DNA of 64,000 nucleotides from Ignavibacterium sp037440165 (lineage in GTDB: Bacteria; Bacteroidota; Ignavibacteria; Ignavibacteriales; Ignavibacteriaceae). Of the stretch, positions 1 to 8,363 are shown one piece after another (within the stretch, counting starts at the first letter, position 1; each line of letters opens with the position of its first letter). Under the pieces are notes generated by a model. The model was given only the letters and a program-made list of their open reading frames with translations, searched no databases and was not told the origin of the DNA. Location of the stretch: contig NZ_JBBIUQ010000006.1 in NCBI RefSeq assembly GCF_037440165.1, positions 62,001-126,000 of the forward strand, read 5' to 3'. Position numbers and translations under genes: made by a program.

Positions 1-483
1 GTAATTGATGCAGATGCTTTGTTTGCATTAAAAGACATTCTATCAAAAGCTGATTTAAGAAATTGTATTTTAACTCCGCACTACGGTGAGTTTAGTTTAC
101 TAACAAATATTTCTGTTGAAGAACTTGAGAAAAATGTTTTGGAGGCAGGAAAAGAATTTGCGGTCAAACACAAAACTATATTGGTTCTGAAAGGAGCGCC
201 TACGATTACATTCAGTTCAGATGGTTACTCTTTTATAAACTCAACAGGTAATAACGGATTAGCTAAATTTGGCAGTGGGGATGTGCTAACAGGGATGAGT
301 GCAGGATTTTGCTCACAGTCAAAAGAATTACTTGATTCTTCTTTGCTTGCAGTTTATCTGCACGGACTTACTGCAGATTTAATGCTGAATAAAAAAACCG
401 AGTTTGGAATTGTGTCATCAGAGTTGATGAAAAATATTCCCGCATCCATCAATTTTATAAAGAGGTCTTTTGAAAAAAATTAA
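1..483 (+). CDS. nnr: NAD(P)H-hydrate dehydratase (Nnr C-terminal domain), 5'-truncated by the window
   Basis: The reading frame is open from base 1 (VIDADAL...), so the gene begins upstream of the window. The visible part is the end of the ribokinase-like ADP/ATP-dependent NAD(P)HX dehydratase domain, which repairs hydrated NADH/NADPH. Recognisable family blocks are VIDADAL at the very start, TPHYGE about 25 residues in, LKGAPT, and the nucleotide-binding/catalytic block TGNNGLAKFGSGDVLTG, where GSGD carries the catalytic Asp. In most bacteria this domain is fused behind a YjeF-type epimerase domain, which would lie outside the window. The 3' end overlaps the next gene by 14 bases, suggesting co-transcription. 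Confidence 0.9.
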   Translation, partial: VIDADALFALKDILSKADLRNCILTPHYGEFSLLTNISVEELEKNVLEAGKEFAVKHKTILVLKGAPTITFSSDGYSFINSTGNNGLAKFGSGDVLTGMSAGFCSQSKELLDSSLLAVYLHGLTADLMLNKKTEFGIVSSELMKNIPASINFIKRSFEKN

Positions 484-877
484 CAGAGTCTTCGTTTTTA
501 TTTACTTACCTTTAATAATTCATTGGGTTACAATTTTCATCTTGACAAGTTTGCCCTCAGATAAACTTCCGTCAGTTGAAATAGGTGATAAATTAAATCA
601 CTTTTTAGCTTTCTTTGTGTTAGGTTTCTTTCTGAATCTGACTTTAAGATATCAAGCAAAATTTCCGGCCCTTAAAAAAAATATTTTAATAATCACAATA
701 ATTATTGCTTCGGGCTATGGCTTACTCGATGAGCTCCATCAATTACTTGTTCCTGGTCGCAGTGCTGAAGTGCTGGATTGGGTTGCTGATTTTATCGGGG
801 CAATATCAGGTAGTTTGCTTGCTGAAGCAATTTACAAGAAATATTTTTTGGCATTAAATCATTTTCTTAAAAGTTAG
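470..877 (+). CDS. VanZ-like membrane protein
   Basis: This 135-residue protein is predicted to span the membrane about four times and has the VanZ-like family pattern: an early Asp-Lys-Leu-Asn-His segment (IGDKLNHFLAFFVLG) and a later DELHQLLVPGRSAEVLDWVADFIGA block with the conserved DE-x-x-Q, Arg and Asp. VanZ relatives are small inner-membrane proteins linked to glycopeptide tolerance in enterococci, but their biochemical role in Bacteroidota is unknown, so no specific function is assigned. The start overlaps the end of nnr. A clear gap with its own promoter separates it from tonB. Confidence 0.8.
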   Translation: MKKINRVFVFIYLPLIIHWVTIFILTSLPSDKLPSVEIGDKLNHFLAFFVLGFFLNLTLRYQAKFPALKKNILIITIIIASGYGLLDELHQLLVPGRSAEVLDWVADFIGAISGSLLAEAIYKKYFLALNHFLKS

Positions 878-923
878 CTGGAACTTTCCTGAAAAAATCA
901 AGTAAAAATACTTGAAAAGTTAT

Positions 924-952
924 TTGACAATACATTTATCAATAATTAAGTT
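924..952 (+). promoter_or_regulatory. Predicted sigma70-type promoter of tonB
   Basis: A perfect TTGACA at 924-929 is followed after 17 bases by TAAGTT at 947-952, a four-of-six match to TATAAT. It lies about 35 bases upstream of the tonB start, which also has a GAGGAG ribosome-binding site. The assignment is by motif match only. Confidence 0.45.
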
Positions 953-987
953 AGTAACCAAAATTTATGATTTGAGGAGAAAACCAA

Positions 988-1644
988 ATGCCGCTTAAAA
1001 GAACAAAAAAAGCTGATCTGATGGCAAAGTACAGACGAGTCTTTGAGATCAGTTTAATAATTGCGCTGGTCCTTATGATAGTTGCATTCAAATTCTTTCC
1101 GAATTTTGGTGGAAAGGAAGTAAAGATAGAAGGACCACAGGAATTATTTACTGTTGAAGATATTCAACAGACAAAGCAGGAGGACAGACCTCCTCCACCA
1201 CCCAAACCTCCGATTCCAATTGAAGCACCATCGGATGAAGTGCTTGAAGATATTGAAATAGGTGAAACAGAAATAGATCTAAATCAAACAGTTGAAGCTC
1301 CGCCTCCTCCAAAAGAGGATAAAAAAATTGTTGAAGAAGAGCCACAGTATTTCGTTGCAGTTGAAGAAATGCCAGAACCAATCGGTGGAATACAGGCAAT
1401 TCAAAGCAAAATTGTTTATCCTGAAATTGCAAAAAGAGCTGGTGTTGAAGGTAAAGTATATGTGTTAGCATTCGTTGATGAAAACGGAGATGTGAGGGAT
1501 GCAAAGATTTATAAGGGAATTGGAGCAGGTTGTGATGAGGCAGCACTTGAAGCCGTAATGAAAACAAAATTCAAACCTGGTAAACAGAGAGGAAAACCAG
1601 TCAGAGTTCAGGTCTCGATACCTGTAGTCTTCAAACTTCAATAA
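988..1644 (+). CDS. tonB: Energy transducer TonB
   Basis: This 218-residue protein has the classic TonB layout: a short cytoplasmic N-terminus, one membrane segment at about residues 17-36, a proline/acid-rich periplasmic linker (PPPPPKPPIPIEAP and a later PPPPK run, about 62-115), and a C-terminal TonB domain at about 140-218 with YPEIAKRAGVEGKVYV and a final VSIPVVFKLQ strand. It would couple proton-motive force through ExbB/ExbD to outer-membrane receptors. No exbBD is adjacent, so the partner genes must lie elsewhere. It is monocistronic, with its own promoter and a strong terminator directly after it. The start is supported by a GAGGAG Shine-Dalgarno sequence. Confidence 0.92.
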   Translation: MPLKRTKKADLMAKYRRVFEISLIIALVLMIVAFKFFPNFGGKEVKIEGPQELFTVEDIQQTKQEDRPPPPPKPPIPIEAPSDEVLEDIEIGETEIDLNQTVEAPPPPKEDKKIVEEEPQYFVAVEEMPEPIGGIQAIQSKIVYPEIAKRAGVEGKVYVLAFVDENGDVRDAKIYKGIGAGCDEAALEAVMKTKFKPGKQRGKPVRVQVSIPVVFKLQ

Positions 1645-1652
1645 ATTATCAC

Positions 1653-1676
1653 GGCACCTTTCGAGGTGCCTTTTTT
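1653..1676 (+). terminator. Rho-independent terminator of tonB
   Basis: GGCACCT and AGGTGCC form a perfect 7-bp stem closed by a TTCG tetraloop and followed by six T residues. It sits 9 bases after the tonB stop codon. Confidence 0.9.
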
Positions 1677-1747
1677 ATTTTCAACCTCATAAAAAATATT
1701 TTGATATAACCCACAATTTTACATTCGAAAATTCTAATTCGCTTGAT

Positions 1748-1755
1748 TAACTTTG
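1748..1755 (+). promoter_or_regulatory. Possible Bacteroidota-type -7 element (TAACTTTG)
   Basis: TAACTTTG matches the TAnnTTTG -7 element of Bacteroidota sigma-A promoters and lies 26 bases before the start of the YdcF-family gene. No convincing -33 TTG is seen at the expected distance, so this is a tentative call. Confidence 0.25.
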
Positions 1756-1780
1756 TATTGAAATTTATCATCAATCATTA

Positions 1781-2803
1781 ATGAAATCTGCCAACAACGA
1801 AAACAAGACTGTTCTGTACTTATTGATTGCTTCTCTAGGGCTTCAGTTACTACTGCTTTATTTTTTTAAGTATCAAAATCAGAATTTATCAATTAAAAAT
1901 ATTGATATTGAAGTAACAGGAAATCTTATCAATTTAGTTACTTATTTAATCGCTGAGATCTTACTGATAATAGTTCTATTAAATCCTAAAATAAAAACAA
2001 ACCTTAAACTTTTGTCATCACTTGTTGTTGTTTCTTATTTATTCCTTTTAATCGGATTTATTTCAACGAAAATTGTTCTTCCATTCAACTCGATTTACAT
2101 TTTCGGGCAATTTGGTAATAAGTTATTTACAGGTTTATGCTATACACTTTATCAGCTGGCTTTGTTCACTTTTATTTTCGTTATGATTTTGGGAATGAAC
2201 AAAAATCGAAAAAGAATTTTTTCTAAATCTTTGTTCTTTGCTTTTATCTTAATAACCATGATTTTAGTCTATTCATTGTTTTTTATTATATCCCGTGAAG
2301 AACGAGTTAAACTTCAGCCGCTAGATAGTAGAACAACTTACACAATTGTAGTACTCGGTGCTGCTGTCTGGTCTGATAACAAACCTAGCCCTATTCTTGC
2401 AGCCAGAGTTGATAAAGCTATTGAATTATTGAAAAACTATAATGTTGGTAAATTATTTCTCACCGGCAGCAACGCACCAGGCGAACTAAGTGAAGCTGAA
2501 GTTGCATTGAATTATCTTAAGAGTAAAAAAATTTTATCGGAAAAAATAATTATTGAAAAAAATACTACTTCCACCACAAAGCAAATCCAGTTTTTAAAGT
2601 CAAAATTGAGTGAAGGTGAACAAAAAAATTTAATTGTGGTTTCTGATTCTTTTCATCTTGTTAGGATAAGGGAAATCAGTAAATTTCATAAACTTAAAAT
2701 TATTACTATTGCATCAGAGCTGGAGTTGAGTTTTTTTTCAAAATTTTATAATACTTTAAGGGAGGCATTAGCTTTAACTGTGTTTTGGTTTTTTGCAATT
2801 TAA
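1781..2803 (+). CDS. Membrane protein with ElyC/SanA/YdcF (DUF218) domain
   Basis: The 340-residue protein has about five hydrophobic segments in the first 170 residues, then a DUF218 domain (about 186-330). Typical family blocks are YTIVVLGAAVW, ARVDKAIELLKNYNVGKLFLTGS, and an NTTSTTKQI segment with the conserved Thr-x-x-N-like region near VVSDSFHLVRI. Family members include E. coli ElyC and SanA, inner-membrane proteins connected to envelope and peptidoglycan-precursor homeostasis; the exact reaction is not established. The 3' end overlaps the region just upstream of nusB, so the two may be co-transcribed. Confidence 0.8.
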   Translation: MKSANNENKTVLYLLIASLGLQLLLLYFFKYQNQNLSIKNIDIEVTGNLINLVTYLIAEILLIIVLLNPKIKTNLKLLSSLVVVSYLFLLIGFISTKIVLPFNSIYIFGQFGNKLFTGLCYTLYQLALFTFIFVMILGMNKNRKRIFSKSLFFAFILITMILVYSLFFIISREERVKLQPLDSRTTYTIVVLGAAVWSDNKPSPILAARVDKAIELLKNYNVGKLFLTGSNAPGELSEAEVALNYLKSKKILSEKIIIEKNTTSTTKQIQFLKSKLSEGEQKNLIVVSDSFHLVRIREISKFHKLKIITIASELELSFFSKFYNTLREALALTVFWFFAI

Positions 2804-2822
2804 TAACATGAGAAGATTATTT

Positions 2823-3311
2823 ATGTCAAAAGTCTTTAAAAGAAGAATTATCAGAGAAAAAGTTCTGCAAGTCCTTTACGCTTACGATATGAATAATGAT
2901 AATCTGCAATCTCAGATTGATGAGATATTCAGTGATGTTGATGACGATAATGATAAAAAGTTTGGTATTTCGCTAATCTTTAAAACTATTGCAGAAAGAA
3001 ATCGTTTTGATGAAATGATAAAATCAAAGGTAAGTAACTGGGAGATGGACCGAATCGCATTGCTGGATAAACTGTTACTCAGAATGGGAATTTGTGAGTT
3101 AATTCATTTTGAAGATATTCCACCGAAAGTTTCCATCAATGAAGCAATTGAAATTTCTAAAACATATTCTACTGCGGGAAGTGCAAAGTTTATTAACGGC
3201 GTACTTGATGCTATTCTGAGCAATTTAAAGAATTCTGGTCAATTGAAAAAAACCGGTAGAGGTTTGCTGGATGAATCAATTCAAAAAAAATCTGCTAAGA
3301 AAAGTGAATGA
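2823..3311 (+). CDS. nusB: Transcription antitermination factor NusB
   Basis: NusB binds boxA RNA with NusE/S10 in rRNA antitermination complexes. The 162-residue product begins KRRIIREKVLQVLYAYDM, the typical first helix of the all-helical NusB fold, and has the conserved middle/C-terminal block DRIALLDKLLLRMGICEL followed by INEAIEISKTYSTAGSAKFINGVLDAIL. I chose the ATG at 2823 because the family normally starts a few residues before the RR motif and a GAGAAG sequence lies just upstream; in-frame alternatives exist at 2808 (ATG) and 2793 (TTG). A lysine/serine-rich tail of about 25 residues follows the fold. It overlaps the next gene by four bases. Confidence 0.93.
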   Translation: MSKVFKRRIIREKVLQVLYAYDMNNDNLQSQIDEIFSDVDDDNDKKFGISLIFKTIAERNRFDEMIKSKVSNWEMDRIALLDKLLLRMGICELIHFEDIPPKVSINEAIEISKTYSTAGSAKFINGVLDAILSNLKNSGQLKKTGRGLLDESIQKKSAKKSE

Positions 3312-4540
3312 ATAAAAAGGGTAAAATATTTGTCTGGACCCTTTTCGATTTTGCAAACACTTCTTTTTCAATCATCGTAGTTACTTTTCTATATGCTGTG
3401 TATTTCAAAAAAACTGTTGCCTCAGGTGAAGCGATTGGTGATTTATATTGGTCACTTGCAACAAGTATTGCTATGATAATTACTGCAATTATATCTCCGA
3501 TACTTGGAGCAATTGCTGATTATTCAGCAGGCAAAAAAAGATTTCTACTATTCTTCACTGCATTGTGTATTGCTGCTACTTCCTCACTTTATTTTGTTGG
3601 TGAAGGTGCCATCTTCTGGGGAATTTTTCTTTTCGTTATTGCCAATATTGGATTCGAAGCAGGACTCGTTTTCTACGATGCTTTTTTACCGGAAATTACT
3701 GAACCAAAAAATTATGGACGAGTAAGCGGTTATGGATTTGCAATGGGTTATTTAGGTTCTCTTGCAACGCTAGCAATCGTTTATCCTTTCATTGTTTCTG
3801 AAAAGATTAAAGAGACATTTGTTGTCTCTGCAATTTTCTTTCTGATTTTATCCATTCCATTATTTCTCTTCCTCAAAGACAGTCGAAAAAATATAGCAAG
3901 AGAAGAATCTTATATTAAAATTGGAGTGGGAAGAGTTTTTAATACTGTTAAACATTTAAAGAATTATAAAAATCTTGCAACCTTCTTACTTGCATTTTTT
4001 TTCTACATTGAAGGAGTAAATACAGTTATTTACTTTTCAGGAAATTATGCAAGCACAACACTTGGTTTTAGTGAAACAGAGCTTTTAATTTTTTTCATTA
4101 CAGTTCAAACAACTGCAATAATTGGCTCAGTACTGCTTGGAATAGTTGCAGATTCTATCGGACAAAAGAAAACTATTATGATAACGCTTTTACTTTGGTT
4201 ATTAACAATAGCTCTTGCGATTGTTATTCGCGATAAAAATGGATTTTATCTCGTTGGATTACTTGCTGGATCAGCAATGGGTTCAAGTCAATCGACCAGC
4301 AGAAGTCTGATGTCAAAACTAACTCCTCCCGAAAAGAAAACAGAATTCTTTGGTTTCTACTCTTTCTTTGGGAAGAGCTCGGCAGTTTTAGGTCCTTTGG
4401 TTTTTGGTTATGTCAGTTATGCTACGAATAGTCAACGGCTTGCAATATTTACGATAGGTTTCTTTTTTCTTATTGGTCTATTGATTTTAACAAAAGTAAA
4501 AGAACCGCAAACCGAAAAGGTTATTCAATCTTTGGAATAA
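3308..4540 (+). CDS. MFS transporter, UMF1/Atg22-like family
   Basis: The 410-residue protein has about 12 membrane segments. It begins VWTLFDFANTSFSIIVVTFLY, characteristic of the UMF1 (Atg22-like) branch of the major facilitator superfamily, and has the A-motif-like AIADYSAGKKR loop and a second-half GIVADSIGQKK equivalent. Fungal Atg22 exports amino acids from the vacuole, but the substrate of bacterial members is unknown. The ATGA overlap with nusB indicates translational coupling. Its last 20 bases overlap the end of the convergent CDF transporter gene. Confidence 0.85.
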   Translation: MNKKGKIFVWTLFDFANTSFSIIVVTFLYAVYFKKTVASGEAIGDLYWSLATSIAMIITAIISPILGAIADYSAGKKRFLLFFTALCIAATSSLYFVGEGAIFWGIFLFVIANIGFEAGLVFYDAFLPEITEPKNYGRVSGYGFAMGYLGSLATLAIVYPFIVSEKIKETFVVSAIFFLILSIPLFLFLKDSRKNIAREESYIKIGVGRVFNTVKHLKNYKNLATFLLAFFFYIEGVNTVIYFSGNYASTTLGFSETELLIFFITVQTTAIIGSVLLGIVADSIGQKKTIMITLLLWLLTIALAIVIRDKNGFYLVGLLAGSAMGSSQSTSRSLMSKLTPPEKKTEFFGFYSFFGKSSAVLGPLVFGYVSYATNSQRLAIFTIGFFFLIGLLILTKVKEPQTEKVIQSLE

Positions 4541-5519
4541 CTGTTCCACCAATTAATTTTTCTTTATTCCAGTTTATAGTTTGAGAGTAACTTTCTTTTC
4601 TGAAATTACAATTCTGATACTGACATAGTTTACACAATTCACCCCAGCAATAATCGAAGTGAATCTTTAAATCAGCATTTGCAAAATCTTTTCTTAATTC
4701 TTCTTTGATATAATCTTCTTCATCGTGTGATTGTTTAACGGTAAAATAAAAAGGTATAATCAGATGAAAATCTATAAAAATTCTATCGCCAGAAGTCCAG
4801 AATCTTAATTGATGCAGATCAATCCAATACTCCTTTCTGATAGAAAGTATTCTGTCAGTAATTTTTTTCAGAATTGATAAATCAGTTTCATTCATCAATC
4901 CTCCAACTGACTGACGAATAAGTTTATATCCTGTTATCAGAATATTCGTTGCTACAAATATTGCAAATATTGGATCGATAAATTTTAGTCCTGTAATCAG
5001 TACGAGAATAATCCCAATCATTACCCCAATACTTGTATAAGAATCAGTTAAAACATGTTTACCATCAGCAATGAGAGTAATTGAACCGGTTTTCTTTCCG
5101 GTTCGAATCAGAAATAATCCAAGCAACAGATTTATTATTCCTGCAGCAGTGATTACATAAAGTCCTACATCCATTTTTTGAAGTTCAACACCGAGGATTA
5201 AATCTTTCGCACTTTCGAAGATTATCACAACCGCAGCAATGATGATCAAAAAACCTTGTATTCCGGCTGAGAAATATTCAACATTACCGTGACCATAGAA
5301 ATGAGATTCGTCAGCTGGTTTATTGCTTAATATTATGCTGAACAAAGCCATTCCAGTAGCAAAAATATGGACAACTGATTCTGCAGCATCTGAAAAAATA
5401 GCTGATGAACCTGTAATGATATAAGCTGATATTTTTGATGCGAACATTATTAATCCTACAGCCATAGATATAATTGCAGCGTTTTTATTAATGGTAAAAT
5501 TATTTGAGTCAGGGCTCAT
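4521..5519 (-). CDS. Cation diffusion facilitator (CDF) metal transporter
   Basis: The 332-residue protein has six membrane segments in the first 200 residues and the CDF family signature. The metal-site motif SDAAESVVHI (TM2) and HFYGHGNVEYFSAG are clear, and TM5 has a corresponding ADGKHVLTDSYTSIGV with HxxxD. Such proteins exchange Zn2+, Fe2+, Mn2+ or Cd2+ for protons across the inner membrane. After the cytoplasmic domain there is an unusual cysteine cluster, C-x4-C-x2-C-x4-C, within DYCWGELCKLCQYQNC, which may be an extra metal site. The start codon overlaps the stop of the upstream aminotransferase gene (ATGA). Confidence 0.9.
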   Translation of the reverse strand: MSPDSNNFTINKNAAIISMAVGLIMFASKISAYIITGSSAIFSDAAESVVHIFATGMALFSIILSNKPADESHFYGHGNVEYFSAGIQGFLIIIAAVVIIFESAKDLILGVELQKMDVGLYVITAAGIINLLLGLFLIRTGKKTGSITLIADGKHVLTDSYTSIGVMIGIILVLITGLKFIDPIFAIFVATNILITGYKLIRQSVGGLMNETDLSILKKITDRILSIRKEYWIDLHQLRFWTSGDRIFIDFHLIIPFYFTVKQSHDEEDYIKEELRKDFANADLKIHFDYCWGELCKLCQYQNCNFRKESYSQTINWNKEKLIGGTVIPKIE

Positions 5520-6655
5520 AATTTTTTAATCCTTTCTGCTGCCTCGTGCAATACTTCATCTCGTTTAGCAAAACAAATTCTTATTAACTTTTGAGTTGGG
5601 GAGTTTGAATAAAAGGGAGAAAGTGGAATTGCCGCAATACCAATTTTATCAATCAGTTCAACACAAAAATTAAAATCATCGAGCGAGGAAATATCTGAGT
5701 AATCGAGTAACTGAAAATAAGTGCCGAACGAATGAAGAGGTTTGAATTTTGAATCGGAAATCATTTTAAGAAAATAATCTCTTTTATTTTGATAAAAAGA
5801 ACTGATGCTTAAATAATTCATATAATCTTTCAAAAAATCAGCATAGGCAAATTGAATTGGTGTATTTACTGCAAAGACTATAAACTGATGAAGTTTTCTA
5901 AATTCATCAGTTAATGATTTCGGCGCTGCGCAATAGCCAATTTTCCATCCGGTAGTATGAAAAGTTTTCCCAAAAGATGAAATAACAAAACTTTTTTTTC
6001 TAAGCAGTCGTGATTCACAGATACTGATATGTTTTTGATTATCAAATACAATATGCTCATATACTTCATCACTAATAAGAAAGATATCTTTATTACTTAC
6101 TATTTTTTCCAACTCAATTATGTCTTCCTGATTTATTATTGCGCCGGTTGGATTGTGTGGCGAGTTAATGATAATAAGTTTAGTCTTATCGTTTACAGCT
6201 TTATTAACAAGTTCCCAAGGCATTGAAAAATCAGGCAACTCAAGTGAAATGAAAACTGGTTTACCGCCATTTGCAATAACTGATGGAGCATAGCTATCGT
6301 AAGCAGGTTCGAAAATGATTGCTTCATCACCTGGATTAATTAAAACAGAAATTGCAGTATAAAGTGCCTGAGTTGCTCCAGCAGTGATGGTTATTTCATT
6401 TTCGAAGTCATATTTGCAGCGATAGAGTTTTTCAATTTTATCGGAGATGGCTTTTCGTAATTCTGGAACGCCTGGCATTGGTGCATATTGATTTTTGCCA
6501 AGCTTCATATAGTAATTTACGAGTTCTATCAGGTTGTCAGAAATATTGAAATCAGGAAAGCCTTGTGAAAGATTAAGTGCATTTTTTTCATTCGCAAGTT
6601 TTGTCATTATAGCGAAAATGCTAGTGCCTATATTGTTCAGCTTGGAATTTATCAC
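5516..6655 (-). CDS. Class I/II PLP-dependent aminotransferase (methionine/kynurenine aminotransferase-like)
   Basis: A fold-type I aminotransferase of about 380 residues. NLSQGFPDF near the N-terminus is typical of the YbdL/kynurenine aminotransferase group. NSPHNPTGA, SDEVYEHIVFD and SSFGKTFHTTGWKIGY (with the PLP-binding lysine) define the active site, and IRICFAKRDE carries the carboxylate-binding Arg. It probably transaminates methionine, glutamine or aromatic amino acids with 2-oxo acids. The frame stays open to a TTG at 6682, but a GTG at 6655 has AAAGGA 8 bases upstream and gives a normal N-terminus, so I prefer it. It is probably co-transcribed with the CDF gene and the Sel1-repeat gene. 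Confidence 0.88.
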   Translation of the reverse strand: MINSKLNNIGTSIFAIMTKLANEKNALNLSQGFPDFNISDNLIELVNYYMKLGKNQYAPMPGVPELRKAISDKIEKLYRCKYDFENEITITAGATQALYTAISVLINPGDEAIIFEPAYDSYAPSVIANGGKPVFISLELPDFSMPWELVNKAVNDKTKLIIINSPHNPTGAIINQEDIIELEKIVSNKDIFLISDEVYEHIVFDNQKHISICESRLLRKKSFVISSFGKTFHTTGWKIGYCAAPKSLTDEFRKLHQFIVFAVNTPIQFAYADFLKDYMNYLSISSFYQNKRDYFLKMISDSKFKPLHSFGTYFQLLDYSDISSLDDFNFCVELIDKIGIAAIPLSPFYSNSPTQKLIRICFAKRDEVLHEAAERIKKL

Positions 6656-6671
6656 AATAATATTCCTTTGG

Positions 6672-8267
6672 TTATTCCTCAATTCTGAATTCAGCGGATG
6701 CAGGTCTTAATTCATCATAAAGTTTTTTGAGTTGTTCGTAAGCAAATCTGTTTCCTCTGAATGCTGCGGAACGAAAATATTTTACAGCAGTAGCTTTATT
6801 TTTTGCAATTCCAACTCCGTTTAAGTAACAATATCCCAGAGCAGATTGAGAAATTACAGAACCTTTATCAGCAAAATTAAATAAAGACGAAACCAGTTTT
6901 TTATGTTTGTCACTGTTCTGTTCATCAAATATTTCACTTAGAATTATTCTGATTGTCGCTTCAGAGTTACCTAATTCTTCAGCTTGTTTCCAGAATTGAA
7001 TTGCTTTGAATTCGTTTTTGGGAAGATTATCTCCTGTAAAATAATTTAATCCGATTTCAATTAGAGATGGTATATGCTTTTGATTAGCAGATTCCTGTAA
7101 TAATCTTAATGCTTCACTAATTATTAGTTCGTTGTTGTAACCGAATTTTGAAAGTCCATACCAAACAAACATAGCACTTGCATTCTGTAATTTTACTTCT
7201 TTTTCTAATATCTGTTTGAAGGTTGCTTTTTGAGTTAGTTTATATAATAAAACAGGTGCTCTGAAAGATTCATTTCTGATTGCACGGATATAATATTCAG
7301 CAGCAGTGATTAAATCTTCTTTGAAGTAAATTCCTTCTTCATATAATTTCCCGATTAGTGTCAGAGCTTCTGGTGCGCCATTTTTGCATAAATCAAGTAA
7401 CAGCTTTATCTGATCATTTCCATTTATCTCTGTAAGTGACTTAACATTTTTTAATCTTAATGTGTCAACTATGTTAGAAATATCAGTTCTTGTAAGATCA
7501 TTAATGAGATCTGTTTCACTTACTTCGTGTGAGGTTGTGTCTTCCAGTAAATCAAAATTGATATAACTTAAACCAAGTGATTTATCAAATGCTGATTGAT
7601 TGTTTGAATTTAGATCTGAATTTGGAGAAATATCTTCTTTTGAAATATTTTTTTCAAAAGCAATCAAATCAGATTTTACAGAATCTATAAATCCGGGCCT
7701 TACTTTAGCTAAAAGTTCGTTATATACATCATCGTCTAACTTATAGCCATTTTTTCTTGAAAGGTTAATCCAGTAAAAGGCTTTTTCCCAATTTCTTGGA
7801 ACTATTAAATTATCTGTGTAAAGAATTCCGGAGACATACTGTGCTTGCGGCATTCCTTTAGAAGCGGCTTGCAAAAAATATTTAAATGCTTCAAAAGGAT
7901 TCCACTCAACTCCCCAACCGTTAATCAAAAGTATTCCATAATTATATGCTGCAGCACTTAGGTTTTTATCTGCAGCAGATTTTATCCATTTAACTGCTTG
8001 CGCAGTATCAGGAGCCACACCTTCGCCAAGCAGTAGCCGAATTCCAAGTTCATGTTGAGCAAGTGCATCGCCTGAATTTGCTTCCTGAATTAATTTAAAC
8101 TGCTGAAGCAACTGATAAGATAAATCCGGTCTGTAGAAATAAGGATTATTCTTTTGCGGCCGATTTTTCTTAAACGCAAGACTTTGTGTAGTATCTTGTG
8201 AGTAGATACTTACTGCAAAAAATATAATTGAAACGAATATAAGATTTTTTGTTGTATGAAAATTCAA
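6672..8267 (-). CDS. Secreted Sel1-like repeat protein
   Basis: The 531-residue product has a signal peptide (cleavage near IYSQD) and at least six Sel1-like (TPR-type) repeats. Three are contiguous in the N-terminal third (AQHELGIRLLLGEGVAPD; AAYNYGILLINGWGVEWN; AQYVSGILYTDN), one is central (IGKLYEEGIYFKED), and two lie near the C-terminus (IGLNYFTGDNLPKN; LGYCYLNGVGIAKN). These alpha-solenoids serve as protein-interaction scaffolds; no catalytic domain is visible and the partner is unknown. The assigned start is a TTG. The gene is divergent from the phosphatase gene at 8364. Confidence 0.8.
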   Translation of the reverse strand: MNFHTTKNLIFVSIIFFAVSIYSQDTTQSLAFKKNRPQKNNPYFYRPDLSYQLLQQFKLIQEANSGDALAQHELGIRLLLGEGVAPDTAQAVKWIKSAADKNLSAAAYNYGILLINGWGVEWNPFEAFKYFLQAASKGMPQAQYVSGILYTDNLIVPRNWEKAFYWINLSRKNGYKLDDDVYNELLAKVRPGFIDSVKSDLIAFEKNISKEDISPNSDLNSNNQSAFDKSLGLSYINFDLLEDTTSHEVSETDLINDLTRTDISNIVDTLRLKNVKSLTEINGNDQIKLLLDLCKNGAPEALTLIGKLYEEGIYFKEDLITAAEYYIRAIRNESFRAPVLLYKLTQKATFKQILEKEVKLQNASAMFVWYGLSKFGYNNELIISEALRLLQESANQKHIPSLIEIGLNYFTGDNLPKNEFKAIQFWKQAEELGNSEATIRIILSEIFDEQNSDKHKKLVSSLFNFADKGSVISQSALGYCYLNGVGIAKNKATAVKYFRSAAFRGNRFAYEQLKKLYDELRPASAEFRIEE

Positions 8268-8363
8268 ATTTGGAGACGATAATTAATAATTGATTTTGTT
8301 ATTGCTTCCAAATTTATGATTTTTCAATTGATTATTTAGTGGAAATTTTTTACAAGAAATTAA

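Noticed and set aside
1148..1567. 139-codon open frame antisense to tonB
   Set aside because: It is a shadow of the proline/glutamate-rich tonB coding sequence, with no ribosome-binding site and no family resemblance.
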